Below, piece after piece: positions 6,995 through 11,205 of a stretch of 11,205 nucleotides of DNA. The notes under the pieces were generated by a model. It was not told where the DNA came from. It ran no database searches and saw nothing but the letters and a program-made list of their open reading frames with translations. Origin of the DNA: Spirochaetia bacterium (GTDB lineage: Bacteria > Spirochaetota > Spirochaetia > Treponematales > Treponemataceae); NCBI GenBank assembly GCA_900770075.1, contig CAAGIZ010000074.1, positions 1-11,205 on the forward strand, in the 5' to 3' direction. Numbering within the stretch: the first letter of the stretch is position 1; every line of letters begins with the position of its first letter. The position numbers were made by a program, and so were the translations under genes.

Positions 6995-7423
6995 TTAGCC
7001 CAAAGCTACCATAGAGAATACCATTGCAAACAGAGCAACAGTTTCACAAAGACCTACAACCATGATGTACTGAGAAAAACCTTTTCCAGTTTCACCAAGG
7101 GCATCAGATCCGGAAGCACCGGCCTTTCCCTGAGCAATTGCAGAAGCACACATTGCAATACCTGACATAAGGCCAACGCCAAGTTTAAATCCAGGAGCAG
7201 CTGCAGAACCCATCATCGTCTGCATAAGAAGGAAACCGTAGATTGTCTGTGTCAGCGGAGCACCTGCAAATACAGTAAGGATAAACGGAGCCGGCTTGTT
7301 TGCCATATAACAGCGTTTCCAAGAACCGATTGCAGCCTGTCCCGAAATCATGATACCGATTGCTGAACCAAGAGCAGCGATTCCCATTACAATTGCACAA
7401 CCAAACTGTCCTAAAAATTCCAT
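6995..7423 (-). CDS. atpK: V-type ATP synthase subunit K (membrane rotor proteolipid)
   Basis: This is the ion-carrying c-ring subunit of the membrane V0 sector. It has 142 residues and four hydrophobic segments arranged as two hairpins, the fused, duplicated form of the proteolipid. The second hairpin holds AQGKAGASG (residues 97-105) and GLCETVALFAMVFS, where Glu127 is the ion-binding carboxylate. The first hairpin carries PLTQTIYGF with Thr58 and Gln59 and no carboxylate, as in other V-type K subunits. Thr58, Gln59, Gln98 and Glu127 align by eye with the Na+ ligands of Enterococcus hirae NtpK. The start at 7423 is set by a strong Shine-Dalgarno sequence and by the family N-terminus; the frame continues upstream to 7582 without meaningful similarity. 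This is the last gene of the operon, after an unusually long gap. Confidence 0.95.
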   Translation of the reverse strand: MEFLGQFGCAIVMGIAALGSAIGIMISGQAAIGSWKRCYMANKPAPFILTVFAGAPLTQTIYGFLLMQTMMGSAAAPGFKLGVGLMSGIAMCASAIAQGKAGASGSDALGETGKGFSQYIMVVGLCETVALFAMVFSMVALG

Positions 7424-7430
7424 AATATTT

Positions 7431-7436
7431 CTCCTT
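7431..7436 (-). promoter_or_regulatory. Strong ribosome binding site of atpK
   Basis: AAGGAG on the - strand, seven bases before the ATG at 7423. It is the best Shine-Dalgarno sequence in the window, in keeping with the high copy number of the ring subunit. Confidence 0.8.
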
Positions 7437-7454
7437 TTAAAGTTTATGACAATT

Positions 7455-7481
7455 TTTATAAAAACCAGCCGCCAAAAGCAA
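7455..7481 (-). promoter_or_regulatory. Possible weak internal promoter before atpK
   Basis: TATAAA (7455-7460) with TTGCTT (7476-7481) upstream on the - strand. The spacer is only 15 bases and the elements overlap a hairpin, so this is a weak candidate for separate atpK expression. Confidence 0.2.
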
Positions 7482-7487
7482 CGCTGG
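7465..7487. terminator. Hairpin with T runs on both sides, between atpI and atpK
   Basis: CCAGC (7465-7469) and GCTGG (7483-7487) form a five-base-pair stem. On the - strand (operon direction) five Ts follow, and on the + strand nine Ts follow after one A. It could be a partial terminator or an RNA processing signal in the operon. The stem is short, so read-through is expected. Confidence 0.4.
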
Positions 7488-7511
7488 ATTTTTTTTTGTT
7501 TTAGGATTACA

Positions 7512-7532
7512 TCAAAAAACTTGATTTTTTGA
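7512..7532 (-). other. A/T hairpin in the atpI-atpK gap
   Basis: TCAAAAAA (7512-7519) and TTTTTTGA (7525-7532) form a perfect 8-bp stem with a five-base loop. It is almost all A/T and so weak on its own. It is the middle of three hairpins in this gap. Confidence 0.4.
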
Positions 7533-7545
7533 AGATTCCTTTTGC

Positions 7546-7578
7546 GGCACTTTGCAAAATCAGATTTTTCAAAGCACC
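7546..7578 (-). other. Long RNA hairpin just after the atpI stop codon
   Basis: Read on the - strand, GGTGCTTTG pairs with CAAAGTGCC (nine pairs, two of them G-U). After one A-G mismatch, AAAAT pairs with ATTTT around a CTG loop, giving 14 pairs. It begins 11 bases after the atpI stop. No T run follows, so it is not a standard terminator. A role in mRNA stability or processing is the likeliest explanation. Confidence 0.5.
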
Positions 7579-7589
7579 ACATTCATCTG

Positions 7590-9560
7590 CTATTCACTGA
7601 AAGGCTTATATTTAAATCCTGTCCAGCTCATTCCCAAATGAGATGAGAATTCCAGAGTATTCAGACGCACGCCGTGAACGATAACGGAAAGAACATTCAA
7701 AATCATGTTCAGTCCGTGTCCGACCGTAAGAATGAGAATGGCAAAGATAAACATTGCCAGATGACCAAGCATCGGCCCTGCCATTTCGTTTACGGTGGCA
7801 CTGATTGCGCCTCCTGCCAGAGCAACTGCCCAAAGGCGGATGTAAGAAACTATATCCGAGAATACGTTTACCACACCCAAAAGGACAGAAACTATGTTCT
7901 TACAGCTTTCAAGAATACTCTTTCCTATACTTCCCTCGTAATTTGAGAAAACAAAGCTCAGAATAAAGCCCAGACCAATGGCACCCAGTGCAACAAAGGC
8001 GACAGGAACTTTATCAAATAGCCAGTAACTTTCAGGAGTAATTCCCAAAGGGAACCTTACTCCATCAACTACCATGCTCAAAACAACGTAGTACATGCCG
8101 CACAGCTGAAGCAGGGACCCCAAATCCCCAAGGAACTTAGGAGAACGGATATTCTTTGCAATACCCTTTAAGTGGGCAACTGCCAGCTGAATAAGCGCAA
8201 GCGTAAAACAGAAAATCTGAAGGTTTTCCTTTACCCATGCTGAATATGTAAGCTCCGTTACGGCTCCGGCAGCATCGTGAAGAACCATCTTAACCCCTTC
8301 TTTTGCAGAGGTTGCATTGGAAAGGGCAGGAACCGAAAGCATTTTCAGGCTTTCCGGCAACTGCTGAGGTGTCAGTCCGAACCAGGTACAGGTAACGGCT
8401 CCCCACACCATCGTTGCAAAGCCCAAAAGCGTAAGCAAAAAGGCAAAAGAACCTGGTGCCTGCTTTTTCTTCAAGGAAGGAAGCATTGCCAAAATTCCAC
8501 CAAGGAACAAAAGCCCGCCGTACCCGCCGTCTCCGAAAATCATTCCAAAGAAAATCGTAAAGAACAGCAGGAACCAGTTTGAAATATCAAATTCATTGTA
8601 ACCTGGAACAGTTCCCAAAAAGTCCGTAACAGGATAAATCAAACTGACAAACCTGTTGTTTTTTAGTTTTGTCGGAACATTGTCTTCGGCTGAAGGATCG
8701 CAGGCCGTGAAAGCCCATTTGTTTTCAACAGCAGTTTCTTCAACCTTTGAAAGCTCTTCAGCAGGAACATAACCGGTAAGCCAGGCAAGGCGCACTGATT
8801 CAGGTTTTTCTTCATTTTTCTCTTCAACGCCCATTCCGCTGTAAAGGTTTTCAAATTCAATATCCTTACCAAAACTTTCAGCTGCGTTTTTCAAGGCAGG
8901 AAGATACTTTACGGAAGAAGAAATTTCCGATTCGATTTCCGTAATGCGCTTTTCGTTTTTTTCTATATCAACCGCAAGTTCTTCCGTAGAAACCTTAGGC
9001 AAAACAACCCTGTAGGCTTCAGGAGAAAGCCCCTCCGGGCGTTCGTTTGCTTCCAGCTTGTGATCAGAGATTACAAAAAACCGGGAAAGCTCCTTATCTG
9101 CATTGACCAAAAGAGTATCGACCTTCTCATCAAGGGAATTGTATTTTGACGAAGGAATTTCATACAGTGAAAGATAAATGCCCTTCTCTGCCAGAAATTC
9201 AAAGTCCTCCGGTACAACCTTTCCCCATTTGGAAAAACGCTGCAGCTCGTTTTTGCCGGAAGCAATGGCAGAAAAAAGATTTTTCTTTTCTTCTGTCAGA
9301 CCGATAACCTTATCTGCCAGCGTAAAAGCCTCGTCTTTTGAAAGCGGTACTGGCTCCAGTTTTTTCTTTGACTTTATCTCAGACAAAAGGGAAACTGCAA
9401 GATCTATTTTTGAACTTTTGGACTTAAAAGCAGAAAGCTCTTCGCTTTCCCCCTTCACCTCTTCAACATGAACTACGCCGAGTTTGCGAAGGGTTTTTAA
9501 AGCCTGCCTGCGCTCCTTTTCCAAAACAACTATGCTGAGTTTTTTCATAGGGACTATCAT
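7590..9560 (-). CDS. atpI: V-type ATP synthase subunit I (membrane stator, a-subunit counterpart)
   Basis: Subunit I forms the static half-channels of V0 and the stalk that holds the head; it is 656 residues, normal for bacterial V-type enzymes. The N-terminal half (about 1-310) is soluble, alpha/beta and coiled-coil, beginning MIVPMKKLSIVVLEKERRQA. The C-terminal half is a membrane domain of about seven to eight hydrophobic segments, starting near WFLLFFTIFFGMIFGDGGYG (329-348). Two conserved arginines expected to meet the rotor carboxylate are present: Arg575 in SYIRLWAVALAGGAIS and Arg632 in HGVRLNTLEFSSHLG. The start at 9560 overlaps the atpD stop as ATGA and has GGAG seven bases upstream. 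The in-frame TTG at 9566 sits one base from that site and is rejected. Translation is probably coupled to atpD. Confidence 0.97.
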   Translation of the reverse strand: MIVPMKKLSIVVLEKERRQALKTLRKLGVVHVEEVKGESEELSAFKSKSSKIDLAVSLLSEIKSKKKLEPVPLSKDEAFTLADKVIGLTEEKKNLFSAIASGKNELQRFSKWGKVVPEDFEFLAEKGIYLSLYEIPSSKYNSLDEKVDTLLVNADKELSRFFVISDHKLEANERPEGLSPEAYRVVLPKVSTEELAVDIEKNEKRITEIESEISSSVKYLPALKNAAESFGKDIEFENLYSGMGVEEKNEEKPESVRLAWLTGYVPAEELSKVEETAVENKWAFTACDPSAEDNVPTKLKNNRFVSLIYPVTDFLGTVPGYNEFDISNWFLLFFTIFFGMIFGDGGYGGLLFLGGILAMLPSLKKKQAPGSFAFLLTLLGFATMVWGAVTCTWFGLTPQQLPESLKMLSVPALSNATSAKEGVKMVLHDAAGAVTELTYSAWVKENLQIFCFTLALIQLAVAHLKGIAKNIRSPKFLGDLGSLLQLCGMYYVVLSMVVDGVRFPLGITPESYWLFDKVPVAFVALGAIGLGFILSFVFSNYEGSIGKSILESCKNIVSVLLGVVNVFSDIVSYIRLWAVALAGGAISATVNEMAGPMLGHLAMFIFAILILTVGHGLNMILNVLSVIVHGVRLNTLEFSSHLGMSWTGFKYKPFSE

Positions 9561-10198
9561 ACGCAAGCTCCGTCATTTTCGGCCGCAGCCACAGCAGCAC
9601 GGTTCCGCTGGTCAATTTTCTTCTTTGAAATTTTTGACCGCACAACCTCGCTTACCTGCTGATCGCCAAGATAAACCGAAATTTTTTTGATATTTGCTTT
9701 TGCTTCAGGAATTTTTACCTTCTCGAAAAGATTTACCCTTTGAGAAGTCGTCCTTAATTCCTGAGAAAGCAGCCTAACCTGTTCGTCCAGAACGCTAGCT
9801 TCAAGATCCAGAGAAAGGGCTTTTTCCATCCTGTCTGCAGCAAGATCTATCCAGAGAGGAGTTTCGTACAAATCGTAGTCCCCGCGGGAAAAATCAGCTC
9901 CTTCGAAAACAGGAATGGTAACTCCGGCAATATTTCCGGTACCCTTTTTTATGTTCCGAACCGTAACCATATCGCTTTTAAAGGCCTGTTCCTCGCCAAA
10001 AACGCCGATCCAAACCTTAAATTCTTCTTCAAGGCGGATTCTGGCCTGACGCACCTCTTTTGCCTTCGCATCAATAGTTCGTATTTCAGACTGAAGCTGC
10101 TGTTTTTTGAGCGTCAGCGTAGGAAGATAACGCTGATACATTTTCAGCGCATCTTTCTGGGCTTTCTGCTCATTTTTAGTCAGCTTAATTTTTGCCAT
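9557..10198 (-). CDS. atpD: V-type ATP synthase subunit D (central rotor shaft)
   Basis: Subunit D is the rotor shaft that turns inside the A3B3 head and passes torque to the membrane ring. The protein has 213 residues, the usual size. The N-terminal half is one long predicted helix (KIKLTKNEQKAQKDALKMY onward to about residue 64), rich in Lys, Gln and Glu. A short globular stretch (about 82-114) precedes the returning C-terminal helix. The family signature is TTSQRVNLFEKVKIP (150-164), the RVN-x-x-E segment typical of D subunits, followed by SEVVRSKISKKKI. Start 10198 has GGAG ten bases upstream (10209-10212). The 3' end overlaps atpI by four bases. It follows atpB after a 99-base gap with a hairpin. 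The sequence is more divergent than archaeal D proteins, consistent with the spirochaete-type V-ATPase. Confidence 0.95.
   Translation of the reverse strand: MAKIKLTKNEQKAQKDALKMYQRYLPTLTLKKQQLQSEIRTIDAKAKEVRQARIRLEEEFKVWIGVFGEEQAFKSDMVTVRNIKKGTGNIAGVTIPVFEGADFSRGDYDLYETPLWIDLAADRMEKALSLDLEASVLDEQVRLLSQELRTTSQRVNLFEKVKIPEAKANIKKISVYLGDQQVSEVVRSKISKKKIDQRNRAAVAAAENDGACV
9568..9571 (-). promoter_or_regulatory. Ribosome binding site of atpI inside atpD
   Basis: GGAG on the - strand, seven bases before the ATG at 9560 but only one base before the TTG at 9566. This decides the start codon. Confidence 0.65.
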
Positions 10199-10222
10199 TA
10201 ACTTTTATCTCCAAGCAGGAAT

Positions 10223-10258
10223 AAAACTGTCCGAAAAAAAATGCTTTCAGGCAGTTTT
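10223..10258 (-). other. Hairpin in the atpB-atpD gap
   Basis: AAAACTG plus CC (10223-10229, 10231-10232) pairs with GG plus CAGTTTT (10250-10258), with one bulged T and a 17-base loop. On the - strand four Ts follow. The loop carries an eight-T run on that strand. It may be a weak terminator or processing signal within the operon. Confidence 0.35.
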
Positions 10259-10297
10259 TCAATTCACTCAGTTGTCCCTGGTTTTATAGAGTTTCCT

Positions 10298-11205
10298 CTA
10301 CTTGTTCGGCCAGTATTCTGAAATCAATTCAGATTTTATACCCGTTTCGTCCTTATCGAAGCAGGCAGCCAGAATTTTCCAGCCTAAATCCAGGGCATTT
10401 TCCAAAGAAATGTTTACGGACAAGTCCATCATTTCTTTTTCAAAAAGTTCACCGTATTTCAGGAGTTTTTCGTCCCACTTAGACATCATAAAGCCCATGG
10501 ACTTTTTTTCCAGGGTGTCTTTATATGATGAATAAAGGCGAATCATGGCATCCATAAGTGCACGGTGATCCTTGCGGGTCTTGCCGTTTACGTTCTGCTT
10601 AAGACGTGAAAGGGAACCGAACGGCTCGATTCTTCCGCCCTTAAGATAGTACTGACCTTCGGTGATGTAACCGGTGTTGTCTGGAACCGGATGAGTAACA
10701 TCATCGCCAGGCATTGTAGTTACGGCAAGGATTGTAATTGAACCGTTACCTTTGAAGTCTACCGCTTTTTCGTAACGGGCAGCCAGCTGAGAATACAAAT
10801 CGCCCGGATAACCACGGTTAGAAGGAACCTGTTCCTGTGTAATCGCAATTTCCTTCATGGAATCTGCATAAGATGTCATATCCGTAAGAAGTACGAGAAC
10901 ATCCTTATTCTGCAGGGCAAACTGTTCTGCAACGGCAAGGGACATATCTGGAATTTTGATACATTCTACAGTCGGATCTGCAGCCGTATGGATGAACATA
11001 ACCGTCTTGCTAAGGGCACCGCCTTCCTCAAGGGTTTTCTTAAAGTAAAGGAAATCATCGTACTTTAAGCCCATTCCACCCAAAACGATTACGTCTGCTT
11101 CCGCCTGCATGGCAATGCGTGCAAGAAGCTGGTTGTAAGGTTCACCGGAAATTGAGAAAATAGGCAGTTTTTGGGAAACGACCAGAGTGTTGAACATATC
11201 AATCA
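10298..11205 (-). CDS. atpB: V-type ATP synthase subunit B, C-terminal part (5' end outside window)
   Basis: The frame is open to the right edge, leaving 301 residues of an expected roughly 430. B is the non-catalytic nucleotide-binding subunit that alternates with A in the V1 head. Visible family blocks, numbered from the Met at 11197: IFSISGEPYNQLLARIA (13-29), at the place of the lost P-loop; VLLTDMTSYADSMKEIAITQ (101-120); VPSNRGYPGDLYSQLAARYE (123-142); TTMPGDDVTHPVPDNTGYIT (159-178); and GSLSRL (193-198). The last holds the arginine that reaches the neighbouring catalytic site. The Met at 11197 is internal because Ile-Asp is read upstream in frame and homologues extend well beyond it. 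Subunit A should lie immediately to the right. Confidence 0.97.
   Translation of the reverse strand, partial: IDMFNTLVVSQKLPIFSISGEPYNQLLARIAMQAEADVIVLGGMGLKYDDFLYFKKTLEEGGALSKTVMFIHTAADPTVECIKIPDMSLAVAEQFALQNKDVLVLLTDMTSYADSMKEIAITQEQVPSNRGYPGDLYSQLAARYEKAVDFKGNGSITILAVTTMPGDDVTHPVPDNTGYITEGQYYLKGGRIEPFGSLSRLKQNVNGKTRKDHRALMDAMIRLYSSYKDTLEKKSMGFMMSKWDEKLLKYGELFEKEMMDLSVNISLENALDLGWKILAACFDKDETGIKSELISEYWPNK

Noticed and set aside
7424..7582. N-terminal extension of AtpK (53 extra residues)
   Set aside because: The extension is basic and low in similarity, is encoded by the hairpin-rich gap, and would override a strong ribosome binding site at the family N-terminus.
9564..9566. TTG as the start codon of atpI
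   Set aside because: The GGAG site is only one base upstream of it. The ATG at 9560 has ideal spacing and forms the common ATGA overlap with the atpD stop.

Overview
The window looks like part of a spirochaete chromosome, most likely a Treponema. The main clue is a bacterial V-type (A/V-like) ATPase operon in the order B-D-I-K, with ispG and an outer-membrane-protein gene nearby. Base composition is moderate, with many A/T tracts. The genus call rests on recognising the protein families and the operon order; no search was run. No mobile element, CRISPR array, tRNA or rRNA was seen. The window holds ten protein genes, two of them cut by the window edges, and almost no non-coding space. The longest gap is 166 bases.

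Left half, + strand (1-4667): an envelope-glycan cassette. It has the C-terminal part of a GT4 glycosyltransferase, a complete second GT4 glycosyltransferase, a WbaP-type polyprenyl-phosphate sugar-1-phosphate transferase, and a secreted protein with a POTRA-like N-terminus and a predicted beta-barrel. The ATG of the last gene directly follows the stop codon of the transferase. The transferase would load the first sugar onto undecaprenyl phosphate and the glycosyltransferases would extend it. The barrel protein is the unknown member and may act in the outer membrane.

Right half, - strand (11205-4656): V-ATPase subunits B (partial), D, I and K, read right to left. D and I overlap by four bases (ATGA). 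A 166-base gap with three predicted hairpins separates I from K. Two hairpins downstream of K look like tandem terminators. A new promoter then appears to drive ispG (MEP isoprenoid pathway) with essentially no 5' leader. A secreted TPR-like protein follows 16 bases later, and its gene runs tail to tail into the barrel-protein gene with a 12-base overlap.

Links between the parts: ispG feeds isoprenoid synthesis, which supplies the undecaprenyl carrier used by the sugar transferase. The proteolipid K carries the residues that bind Na+ in the Enterococcus hirae V-ATPase, so the enzyme may be Na+-coupled. The least described elements are the POTRA/barrel protein, the secreted TPR protein, the structured atpI-atpK gap, the apparently leaderless ispG message, and the convergent gene overlap with a possible terminator inside the opposing gene.
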